A stretch of DNA of 7,692 bases from Alphaproteobacteria bacterium (GTDB lineage Bacteria > Pseudomonadota > Alphaproteobacteria > Puniceispirillales > Marisalimonadaceae), in contig JADHRC010000076.1 of NCBI GenBank assembly GCA_016777645.1, positions 1 through 7,692 on the forward strand, in the 5' to 3' direction. The translations under genes were made by a program, and so were the position numbers. The notes below the pieces were generated by a model, which did no database searches, was not told where the DNA came from, and worked only from the letters and a program-made list of their open reading frames with translations. Below are positions 1-5,623 of the stretch, piece after piece (position 1 is the first letter of the stretch; every line of letters begins with the position of its first letter).

Positions 1-884
1 TTTTGAAAAAGAATCCTGAACTTAAGTCTGTTGACTATGATCTAGTTTACTTATTTAAAAACTGGTTTAATAGAGGTTTTTTGATTTTAAGACCAATTAA
101 TTGGGAAACACCAGCACATATACTAGAAAAAATTATAGCCTATGAGGCTGTTCATCAAATCAACTCCTGGGATGAGTTGAGGGCGCGTTTAGCCCCAAAG
201 GATAGAAAGTGTTTTGCTTTTTTTCATCCGGCAATGCAAGATGAACCAATTATTTTTGTTGAAGTTGCTCTCATGAAAGAAGTTCCAGGAAAAATCCAAG
301 ATATTCTCCTGGAACAAAGAGATACTCTTGAACCTGAGAATGCTAGTGTTGCAGTATTTTATTCAATATCTAATTGTCAAAAAGGACTCATGGGCATTTC
401 TTTCGGCAATTTTTTAATTAAGCAGGTTGCCAATGATTTGAAACTTGAATTACCAAATCTAAGAAAATTTGTAACCTTATCGCCTGTTCCTGGATTAAGA
501 TCATGGATTAAAAATAAAGATCAGAGGTTTGATAAATTAATCGAAAATTTTAACAAGCCACAACAATTTTTAAAGGTAAAGCCGGAATTAATGAATTTCA
601 TTAGCAACTATTTTTTAAAATCCGATCGTTCAGATGGCTTGCCAAACGACCCCGTTGCAAGGTTTCATCTAGGAAATGGTGCTTCGTTAGAGCAGATCAA
701 TTTTTTAGCGGATACTTCAAAAAATGGTTTGAATTTTTCCGCAGGTCTTATGGTTAATTATCTCTATGACCTCAAGAAAGTGGAGGATAATCATGAAAAA
801 TTTATTGCAGAAAAGAAAATTAACATTTCAAAAAGTGCAAAAAAAGATTTATTAGAATATAATAATTTAAAATTTAAAAAATAA
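1..884 (+). CDS. Malonyl-CoA decarboxylase, C-terminal part (5' end outside window)
   Basis: Malonyl-CoA decarboxylase converts malonyl-CoA to acetyl-CoA and CO2, in the cytoplasm, for malonate use or control of the malonyl-CoA pool. The 293 visible residues cover the end of the helical N-terminal region and the whole acetyltransferase-like catalytic domain. Family signatures seen are WFNRGFL (about residue 21), the IAYEAVH segment (45-51), FAFFHPAMQDEP (71-82), FVEVAL, FYSIS (119-123) followed by KGLMGISFGNFLIK, LSPVPG (159-164) and ARFHLGNGA (219-227). The catalytic Ser/His pair of the family should be a serine in FYSIS and His222. Full-length members are about 400-490 residues, and homology is already under way at the first base, so the TTG at position 3 is probably an internal leucine. 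The end reads NNLKFKK, with no peroxisomal SKL tail as in animal enzymes. The next gene follows after 9 bases. Family assignment is firm; physiological role is inferred. Confidence 0.93.
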   Translation, partial: LKKNPELKSVDYDLVYLFKNWFNRGFLILRPINWETPAHILEKIIAYEAVHQINSWDELRARLAPKDRKCFAFFHPAMQDEPIIFVEVALMKEVPGKIQDILLEQRDTLEPENASVAVFYSISNCQKGLMGISFGNFLIKQVANDLKLELPNLRKFVTLSPVPGLRSWIKNKDQRFDKLIENFNKPQQFLKVKPELMNFISNYFLKSDRSDGLPNDPVARFHLGNGASLEQINFLADTSKNGLNFSAGLMVNYLYDLKKVEDNHEKFIAEKKINISKSAKKDLLEYNNLKFKK

Positions 885-893
885 GGAAAACTA

Positions 894-1280
894 ATGATTA
901 TTTTAAGATATTTGTCTATTATATTATCAATCATTTTACTTTCATCTCCTAGTTTTGCAAAAGAGACAAAATATACTTGTAAACCCAAAAGTGCTGCGGC
1001 TGTTCGATCAAATGGAATTCAAGTTTTTAAAATTACTGGCGAAGAAAAACCAGTTGAAATTACTATTCAAGACGGAGAAGGTTTAAAATCTGGTTATTTT
1101 TTAGTAAATAGATCAAAATATGAAATATTGGATTTAGGTACTGGCAAAGCATATGCCTTTGACAAAAACGAACCCTGGACACATATTCAAGACATTTTCT
1201 TTTTAGATAATAATGTTTTATCATTTATACTGGCTGCTAACGCATCTATAACAAGGTATTTATGTAACCAATTAAAATGA
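894..1280 (+). CDS. Small secreted (periplasmic) protein of unknown function
   Basis: I do not recognise this 128-residue protein. It starts with a clear Sec signal peptide: a short N-terminus with Arg5, a hydrophobic stretch at residues 6-17 rich in Ile/Leu, and a likely signal peptidase I site after SPSFA (cut after Ala22). The mature part of about 106 residues has no further membrane segment. It has two cysteines, Cys29 near the new N-terminus and Cys124 near the C-terminus, which could form a disulfide in the periplasm. There is no lipobox, so it is probably soluble. The start is supported by AAGGAA eight bases upstream. The 9-base gap to the malonyl-CoA decarboxylase stop suggests co-transcription, although a secreted protein has no obvious part in that reaction. 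A real gene is likely; the function is unknown. Confidence 0.8.
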   Translation: MIILRYLSIILSIILLSSPSFAKETKYTCKPKSAAAVRSNGIQVFKITGEEKPVEITIQDGEGLKSGYFLVNRSKYEILDLGTGKAYAFDKNEPWTHIQDIFFLDNNVLSFILAANASITRYLCNQLK

Positions 1281-1296
1281 TAATCATAAATACTCA

Positions 1297-1327
1297 TTAG
1301 TTTTTTAGAAAAATGTCCTAAAACTAA
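1297..1327. repeat. Imperfect inverted repeat upstream of the dehydrogenase gene
   Basis: TTAGTTTTTTAG (1297-1308) and CTAAAACTAA (1318-1327) are complementary except for two extra T residues in the left arm. The right arm ends just before the ribosome binding site of the following gene. It could be a weak hairpin or a binding site. The arms are A/T-rich, so chance is a real possibility. Confidence 0.3.
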
Positions 1328-1336
1328 AAGGTTAAA

Positions 1337-2365
1337 ATGTATACACAAACACAACTTATGAAATTCTGTAAATCTGTTTTTGTTAAAATGGGCATGGATG
1401 AAGAAAAAGCTGCTGACACTTCAGATATTTTAATTGAAGCAGATATGATGGGACATTCTACACACGGTGTCAGACTATTACCGTTATATATAAAAGATGT
1501 TGAAATTGGCAATATGTCTATTAAAGGCAATGAAGAAATAGTTAAAGATACAGGAAGTTGTTTAACAATAGATGGTAAATATTTACCTGGAATATGGTTG
1601 ACAAAAAAATCGCTTCGACTTGCAGCAGAGAGAGCTAAAATTTATGGTACTTCAACGGTTCTTATAAAAAATAGTCATCACAATGGTGCATTAGCTGCTT
1701 ATATGCTTCCTATTGTTAATCAAGGTTTAGTTCCCATAATTAAAAGTTCTGTACCCTCATCTGCTACAGTTGCTCCTTATGGAGGTACTAAGCCTTTGCT
1801 CACACCTGACCCTATGGCTATTGCATACCCAACTAATAACGATCCAGTAATAATTGATATTAGCGCGTCTATTACTACTAATAATATGATTGCTGATAAA
1901 ATTACTAAAAACGAACTATTTTCATTTAATTGTTTATTAACATCTGATGGTTTCCCAACTAATGATCCACTTGAGGTTCAAGAAAAAAATGGAACAGTTA
2001 TGCCATTAGGAGGTTTAGAATATGGGCATAAGGGTTTTGGTCTTGCCCTTGGGATAGAGGCATTATCACAGGGTTTGTCTGGATCAGGAAGAAGCAAGAA
2101 ACCTAAGTCTATGAATCTGTCTACCTTTATACAAGTCATCGATCCAGAAGCCTTTTCTGGCTTGGAGGCGTTTAAAGAAGAGATGAGTTTTCTTACAGAG
2201 CAATGTTTAAAAAATCCACCTGTAGACAAAAAAAATAAAGTCAGAATGCCTGGTCAAAACGCCCTAAATAAAAGAAAAAAATCTATTGAGGAAGGTGTTT
2301 ACCTAAGTAAAGAGACAGTCCATACTTTGAAAGAGATTTCTAAAAAATTTGAACTATCTTTTTGA
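1337..2365 (+). CDS. Ldh/MDH2-type NAD(P)-dependent 2-hydroxyacid dehydrogenase
   Basis: This 342-residue protein belongs to the malate/L-lactate dehydrogenase family that is unrelated to classical lactate dehydrogenase (Pfam Ldh_2). Members oxidise or reduce 2-hydroxy/2-oxo acids (malate, lactate, ureidoglycolate, sulfolactate) or reduce cyclic imines, with NAD(P). Visible signatures are the GHSTHG motif (39-44) with His43 as the expected catalytic histidine, NSHHNGALAAY (112-122), PYGGTKPLLTPDPMAIAYP near residue 150, VIIDISAS, TNDP, and YGHKGFGLALGIEALSQGLSGSG at about 230-252. Length is typical for the family. The ATG at 1337 follows AAAAGG at a short distance. It lies 56 bases after the secreted-protein gene and converges on the MarR gene with only 7 bases between stops. 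The substrate cannot be read from the sequence. The HN pair at 115-116, where many relatives have HF, is worth noting. Family assignment is firm. Confidence 0.92.
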   Translation: MYTQTQLMKFCKSVFVKMGMDEEKAADTSDILIEADMMGHSTHGVRLLPLYIKDVEIGNMSIKGNEEIVKDTGSCLTIDGKYLPGIWLTKKSLRLAAERAKIYGTSTVLIKNSHHNGALAAYMLPIVNQGLVPIIKSSVPSSATVAPYGGTKPLLTPDPMAIAYPTNNDPVIIDISASITTNNMIADKITKNELFSFNCLLTSDGFPTNDPLEVQEKNGTVMPLGGLEYGHKGFGLALGIEALSQGLSGSGRSKKPKSMNLSTFIQVIDPEAFSGLEAFKEEMSFLTEQCLKNPPVDKKNKVRMPGQNALNKRKKSIEEGVYLSKETVHTLKEISKKFELSF

Positions 2366-2372
2366 AATTTGT

Positions 2373-2822
2373 TTACCTACCTCTAGACTGGCTTATTTCA
2401 CCAAGTAATTCTAGAAGGTTCTTAAGTCTATCTTCTCCGTAGCGTTTTTGGATAGCCTTATAAACCAAATCCATATCAGGCACCACTTTTTTGAGGGTAG
2501 TATCACCTAGTTTGGTTAATTTAAGGTTGATGCGGCGCCCATCATCAGGGTCAATAATCTTTTCAATAAATCCTTCTTTTTCAAGTTTGCTTATTATTCT
2601 TGATAGACTAGGAGCTAGAATGCAAGCATCAAATGCAACTTGTCCAGCATCACAGCATCCTTTTTCTCCTAAAACTCTTAACACTCTCCATTGCTGTTCC
2701 GTGAAGCCATGTTTGGTTAATACAGGTCGAATTGACACCATCATGGACTCTCTTGCTCTTAACATTGCAATAGGAACAGATTGGCTTGTTTCAGGAAAAG
2801 AATTATTATTATCTTTATTAAT
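2373..2822 (-). CDS. hpaR: HpaR-like MarR-family transcriptional regulator, probable ATT start
   Basis: This is a winged-helix MarR-family repressor of the HpaR type. HpaR represses the homoprotocatechuate (4-hydroxyphenylacetate) meta-cleavage genes in enterobacteria, and MarR proteins act as dimers released by a small ligand. The characteristic N-terminal segment SVPIAMLRARESMM (15-28), TEQQWRVLRVL (41-51), the recognition region LAPSLSRIISKLEKEGFI (69-86) and the wing DPDDGRR (91-97) are all present. The first in-frame ATG (2765) falls inside the conserved segment and has no Shine-Dalgarno. No ATG, GTG, TTG or CTG lies between it and the upstream stop at 2850-2852. An ATT at 2820-2822 is preceded by GGGGGAGGT with 7-base spacing and gives 149 residues, the usual HpaR length. 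Three cysteines (56, 57, 67) near the recognition helix are unusual in my recollection of the family and might respond to oxidation or thiols. The gene is divergent from the aldolase gene. The ligand is unknown. Confidence 0.88.
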   Translation of the reverse strand: MNKDNNNSFPETSQSVPIAMLRARESMMVSIRPVLTKHGFTEQQWRVLRVLGEKGCCDAGQVAFDACILAPSLSRIISKLEKEGFIEKIIDPDDGRRINLKLTKLGDTTLKKVVPDMDLVYKAIQKRYGEDRLKNLLELLGEISQSRGR

Positions 2823-2828
2823 TTTTTG

Positions 2829-2837
2829 ACCTCCCCC
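2829..2837 (-). promoter_or_regulatory. Strong Shine-Dalgarno site that sets the ATT start of the MarR gene
   Basis: Read on the minus strand, positions 2837-2829 are GGGGGAGGT, the strongest ribosome binding site in the window. After it come seven bases (TCAAAAA counted from the end of GGAGG), then ATT in frame with the regulator. No other start codon lies at a suitable distance in this frame. Confidence 0.75.
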
Positions 2838-2848
2838 AAGGTATATAA

Positions 2849-2877
2849 ATTATAAATAAGATTTATTTATATACTAT
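2849..2877 (-). promoter_or_regulatory. Probable promoter of the MarR gene
   Basis: On the minus strand, positions 2854-2849 read TATAAT, a perfect -10 box. The expected -35 position (about 2872-2877) is poor. Transcription would start near 2843 and leave a leader of about 20 bases carrying the strong ribosome binding site. The -10 box overlaps the left arm of the palindrome at 2851-2871. Confidence 0.45.
2851..2871. promoter_or_regulatory. 21-bp palindrome, candidate MarR/HpaR operator
   Basis: The arms TATAAATAA (2851-2859) and TTATTTATA (2863-2871) are perfect inverted copies separated by GAT. MarR proteins bind imperfect palindromes of about this size as dimers. The site lies in the divergent spacer between regulator and aldolase genes and overlaps the regulator's -10 box, fitting autorepression. 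A second perfect 10-bp palindrome, ATACATGTAT, lies beside it at 2876-2885. The A/T-only arms weaken the statistical case. Confidence 0.45.
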
Positions 2878-2903
2878 ACATGTATTTTTTTAAAAATATA
2901 CTT

Positions 2904-2931
2904 TTGCAAATATTTTTTTATAACTTAATAA
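2904..2931 (+). promoter_or_regulatory. Candidate promoter of the aldolase/old yellow enzyme operon
   Basis: TTGCAA (2904-2909) and TAATAA (2926-2931) are spaced by 16 bases and lie about 35 bases before the aldolase start. Each matches the sigma-70 consensus in part. The surrounding sequence is nearly all A/T, so other -10 choices exist. Confidence 0.3.
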
Positions 2932-2966
2932 TAAAAGATCATTATTTAGTTTATAGGTAAAAATTG

Positions 2967-3740
2967 ATGAAAAACTTGGCAAAAGAAAAAATTTTAAAAA
3001 ATGAATTATGTCTCGGGGTAGGACTTAGACAGACTAGAACTGTTGATATTGGGAAAATTATGGCCACTTGCGGTTATGATTGGTTGTTTATAGATATGGA
3101 ACACAATAGTATGGATATTGACGTTGCTTCCCAAATCTCTGTTGCTGCTCAAGATGCAGGGATAACTCCAATTGTACGAGTGCCAGATTTTGCACATCAT
3201 CATGCTACAAGAGTTTTAGATTGTGGAGCGATGGGAATTGTTTTTCCACATGTAGATGACGCTGAAACAGCAAAGAAACTTGTTTCGTATTGCCTTTACC
3301 CACCTAAAGGTCATAGATCAATGACAGGGGTTTTACCTCAATTAGATTTTAAACAAACACCTATAGCTGATGTTGCAAACGTTATTAATAAGAATATGTT
3401 GATTGTAATAATGTTGGAGAGTCCTGAAGCTATTGCAAATGTTGATAGCATAGCGGCTATAGATGGTATTGATGTAATATTAATTGGTACAAATGATTTA
3501 TGTATGGAAATGGGCATTCCAGGTGATTACTCTAATTCAAAAGTAAAAGAAGCTTATGCTAAGGTGATAGAAACATGTAAAAAATATGGGAAAACACCAG
3601 GCATGGGAGGTGTTTATAATGAAGAGCTTATGTCTGAATATATAAAAATGGGAATGAAGTTCATATTGTCAGGTTCAGACCTTTCATTTATGATGCAATC
3701 AGCAACCCAAAGATCAAAAACCCTCAAATCTTTTATATAA
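2967..3740 (+). CDS. HpcH/HpaI-type class II aldolase
   Basis: This is a metal-dependent pyruvate aldolase of the HpcH/HpaI family. Relatives cleave 4-hydroxy-2-oxo acids, such as 4-hydroxy-2-oxoheptanedioate, keto-deoxy-glucarate or keto-deoxy-rhamnonate, to pyruvate and an aldehyde. It has 257 residues and a TIM-barrel pattern. Visible active-site elements are DMEHNSMD with His46 (the HpaI general-base histidine), RVPDF with Arg71 (pyruvate-binding arginine), LESPEA with Glu151 and GTNDLCMEMG with Asp177 (the two metal ligands). These positions are each one or two residues from those of E. coli HpaI. PPKGHRSMTG (112-121) and GSDLSFMM near the C-terminus also fit. I prefer the ATG at 2967, with TAGGT about 8 bases upstream, to the TTG just before it. 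The old yellow enzyme gene follows after 29 bases, so the two form an operon. Together with the HpaR-like regulator this suggests degradation of an aromatic compound or sugar acid. The exact substrate is unknown. Confidence 0.92.
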   Translation: MKNLAKEKILKNELCLGVGLRQTRTVDIGKIMATCGYDWLFIDMEHNSMDIDVASQISVAAQDAGITPIVRVPDFAHHHATRVLDCGAMGIVFPHVDDAETAKKLVSYCLYPPKGHRSMTGVLPQLDFKQTPIADVANVINKNMLIVIMLESPEAIANVDSIAAIDGIDVILIGTNDLCMEMGIPGDYSNSKVKEAYAKVIETCKKYGKTPGMGGVYNEELMSEYIKMGMKFILSGSDLSFMMQSATQRSKTLKSFI

Positions 3741-3769
3741 TAATTAATTACATTTTAAGGATCTCACAA

Positions 3770-4906
3770 ATGAACCAAGTGCCATTGTTTTCGCCTTTTA
3801 AGATAAAATCTAAAACACTAAGAAATAGAATAGTTCTATCTCCAATGTGTCAGTATAAAGCTAAGGATGGCATGATAAGTGAGTGGCACTTGCAGCATTA
3901 CTCAAGGTTTGCTTTTTCAGGACTAGGTGGTGCTTTTATTGAAGCAACTGGCGTGTCTCCTGAAGGTAGAATAGGTCACGGGTGTACAGGTATTTGGAGT
4001 GACAATCATATTGAGGGTTTGTCAAAAATCACTAAAACTTTTAAAGATTATAATTGTGTAAGTGGCATTCAGCTTGCTCATGCTGGAAGAAAAGCAAGTT
4101 TTCTAAGGCCTTGGGATGGAGCATCTCCTATAACTAATGAAGATACTATCGAACCGGCATGGCAAACTATAGGGCCTAGTGCTATTCCTATTAATGACAA
4201 ATCTCCAGTCCCTAAAGAAATGACTAAAGAAGATATTAATAAAGTAAGAAATGAGTTTAAACTTGCTGCTCAAAGAGCAGACAAAGCAGGTTTTGATATG
4301 ATAGAAATCCACGGCGCGCATGGTTATCTTTTGCATTCATTTTTTTCTCCTATTTCCAACCAAAGAAATGACGAATATGGTGGATCTTTTGAAAATAGGA
4401 TTAGATTTGCATTGGAAATTATAGCTGATATTAAATCTGTTTGGCCAGACGATAAGCCAATTTTCTATAGACTTTCATCTATAGATGCTCCTGGTGAAGG
4501 AGCTACTTTAGAAGATAATGTCAGGTTAGCCATAGCACTAAAACAGTCTGGGATAGATGTTATTGATTGTTCTTCAGGTGGTATAACAGGCTCTCCGGTT
4601 CTCACTAAATCAAAAATTATTCCTGGCTTCCAAGTACCATACTCTGAAAAGATTAAGAAAGAAGCTGAAATAAGTTCTATGGCTGTAGGCGCAATTATTA
4701 ATCCTGAACAAGCCAATGATATTATTATGAAAAATAGAGCAGATTTAGTAGCAATAGGTAGAGAGTTGCTTGCTGATACACAGTGGGTTTACAAAGCAGC
4801 AACTCATTTTGGTTTAGAAAACTCAAAAGATTATTTACCTGAAAGTTATTCGTTTTATCTATCTAGAAGAGATGAGTTTCTAGATAGGGATGCAAAGCCT
4901 GCATAA
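3770..4906 (+). CDS. Old yellow enzyme family NADH:flavin oxidoreductase (XenA/YqjM type)
   Basis: This is an FMN-dependent ene-reductase of 378 residues with a TIM-barrel fold. Such enzymes reduce activated C=C bonds of enals, enones and nitro compounds with NAD(P)H. The thermophilic-like subclass (YqjM, XenA) is recognised by SPMCQY (24-29, with Cys27 tuning FMN and Tyr29), GIQLAHAGRKAS (99-110), RPWDGA (113-118, a XenA-like feature), the substrate-binding HGAH motif with His181 and His184, SNQRNDEYGGSFENR (196-210), Arg234 for FMN, and IGRELLAD near residue 335. The ATG at 3770 follows AAGGA by 8 bases. It is the second gene of the aldolase operon. The C-terminal coding part contains two stem-loops (4859-4904). 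The gene ends 7 bases before the stop of the convergent NIPSNAP gene. The physiological substrate is unknown; a 2-enoyl or unsaturated oxo acid feeding the aldolase is a guess. Confidence 0.93.
   Translation: MNQVPLFSPFKIKSKTLRNRIVLSPMCQYKAKDGMISEWHLQHYSRFAFSGLGGAFIEATGVSPEGRIGHGCTGIWSDNHIEGLSKITKTFKDYNCVSGIQLAHAGRKASFLRPWDGASPITNEDTIEPAWQTIGPSAIPINDKSPVPKEMTKEDINKVRNEFKLAAQRADKAGFDMIEIHGAHGYLLHSFFSPISNQRNDEYGGSFENRIRFALEIIADIKSVWPDDKPIFYRLSSIDAPGEGATLEDNVRLAIALKQSGIDVIDCSSGGITGSPVLTKSKIIPGFQVPYSEKIKKEAEISSMAVGAIINPEQANDIIMKNRADLVAIGRELLADTQWVYKAATHFGLENSKDYLPESYSFYLSRRDEFLDRDAKPA
4859..4904. other. Two consecutive stem-loops at the 3' end of the old yellow enzyme gene
   Basis: CTATCTAGAA (4859-4868) and TTCTAGATAG (4878-4887) are perfect 10-bp inverted copies around a 9-base loop. 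Three bases later come ATGCA (4890-4894) and TGCAT (4900-4904), a 5-bp stem with a 5-base loop whose last base is the first base of the stop codon. There is no T-tract directly after the stems, only AAATTTATATTAGATTTTT. They might slow or protect the 3' ends of the two converging transcripts. A classical terminator is not shown. Confidence 0.4.
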
Positions 4907-4913
4907 ATTTATA

Positions 4914-5237
4914 TTAGATTTTTAAATCATAAAAATCTACTGGCTTTAGTAATTTGTTCTCTTGGGCTTCTAAAGCACCAAGTTTAGCACTTTCTTGAGT
5001 ATAATTAATCCAGTCTTCATCAGCCCACATCGCAGCTCTTTTCTTTTCTCTATCATCAGCATTTTTATATACCCAAACATGAGTGTATTCATTGGGATTA
5101 CCAGTTTCTGTAGTGGCAAAAAGTAGTGGTTGCCCTAAATGTTTGGATTGTGCAGGTTTTCCTTTTTCACTATATAATTTTAAATGGGCCTTAATTGTTC
5201 CAGGCTTGCATTTATAAGTTCTAACGTCTAAAAGCAT
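4914..5237 (-). CDS. NIPSNAP-family protein
   Basis: This 107-residue protein has the NIPSNAP pattern, a single ferredoxin-like (dimeric alpha-beta barrel type) domain. It opens with LLDVRTYKCKPGT, the usual first strand and turn of the family. There follow a helix with LKLYSEKGKPAQSKHLG, the strand PLLFATTETGNPNEYTHVWVYKNADDREKKR and the helix AAMWADEDWINYTQ, ending in a strand with KPVDFYDLKI. Bacterial NIPSNAPs are cytoplasmic and their biochemical role is poorly known; they often accompany catabolic enzyme genes. The ATG is supported by AAGGA (minus strand) about 8 bases upstream. The gene converges on the old yellow enzyme gene and is divergent from the 95-residue ORF. Family assignment is good; any link to the neighbouring pathway is inferred from position only. 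Confidence 0.85.
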   Translation of the reverse strand: MLLDVRTYKCKPGTIKAHLKLYSEKGKPAQSKHLGQPLLFATTETGNPNEYTHVWVYKNADDREKKRAAMWADEDWINYTQESAKLGALEAQENKLLKPVDFYDLKI

Positions 5238-5250
5238 TTAAAATCCTTAC

Positions 5251-5315
5251 TATAATTATGTTATTAGTTAATTTATCAACTATATTATAATAATTGTAAA
5301 ATAAAATGATTCATT
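5251..5315. promoter_or_regulatory. Divergent promoter region with overlapping -10 boxes
   Basis: The 98-base spacer between the NIPSNAP gene (minus) and the 95-residue ORF (plus) has TATAAT on the plus strand at 5286-5291 and TATAAT on the minus strand at 5289-5284. The two perfect -10 boxes overlap and face opposite ways. Another plus-strand TATAAT is at 5251-5256. No good -35 boxes are visible. A short palindrome, AATGA-T-TCATT, is at 5305-5315. Confidence 0.3.
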
Positions 5316-5335
5316 AATAAATTAGGTTTAACGCT

Positions 5336-5623
5336 TTGAATTTAGGTGAAAAAATTAATACAGAAGAGAGGCTTGTAATAGAAGCATCTAGAGTAAGTAG
5401 GTATTTAGGTTACCCAAGAAAAGTTCCAATTTGGAAAATACAATTTTCATTACCCAAAATATGTCATATTTTCCGAAACGAAGTCAATTCAGACATTGCA
5501 TTAGAGATTGAAAGTATGTTTGGTAATTGTGTTGTTCCGGCTTTATCTAAAGAAGAAGCGGAAAGGAGATTGAAAGATTTAATTCCTTCATCAGTAATCA
5601 AAGGTAAAATTTTAAGATTATGA
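5336..5623 (+). CDS. 95-residue protein of unknown function, TTG start
   Basis: I do not recognise this protein. It is predicted soluble and cytoplasmic, with no signal peptide or membrane segment. It is rich in charged residues, with a central segment YLGYPRKVPIWKIQFSLPK (23-41), cysteines at 43 and 65, and a likely amphipathic helix LSKEEAERRLKDLI toward the C-terminus. It opens with TTG at 5336, preceded by TAGGT with about 8 bases of spacing. The frame has a stop at 5318-5320 and no ATG or GTG start between, so TTG is the best choice. Its TGA overlaps the ATG of the next gene (ATGA, 5620-5623), which implies translational coupling with the YaiI-family protein. The coupling and the decent ribosome binding site make a real gene likely. 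Confidence 0.7.
   Translation: MNLGEKINTEERLVIEASRVSRYLGYPRKVPIWKIQFSLPKICHIFRNEVNSDIALEIESMFGNCVVPALSKEEAERRLKDLIPSSVIKGKILRL

Noticed and set aside
3..5. TTG at position 3 as the start of the malonyl-CoA decarboxylase gene
   Set aside because: The protein is already in conserved family sequence at the window edge and is about 100-200 residues shorter than family members, so the gene runs in from outside.
282..315. Perfect 9-bp inverted repeat GTTCCAGGA/TCCTGGAAC inside the malonyl-CoA decarboxylase gene
   Set aside because: It has a 16-base loop and lies in conserved coding sequence. About one such repeat is expected by chance in a window of this length.
1978..2229. Open frame of 83 codons on the minus strand, with similar ones at 4103-4336, 4465-4716, 5703-5888 and 791-988
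   Set aside because: All lie antisense to well-supported genes, or mostly so, lack recognisable domains or ribosome sites, and are shadows.
2491..2829. Open frame of 112 codons on the plus strand
   Set aside because: It lies entirely antisense to the MarR gene, has no family resemblance and is explained as a shadow of that gene.
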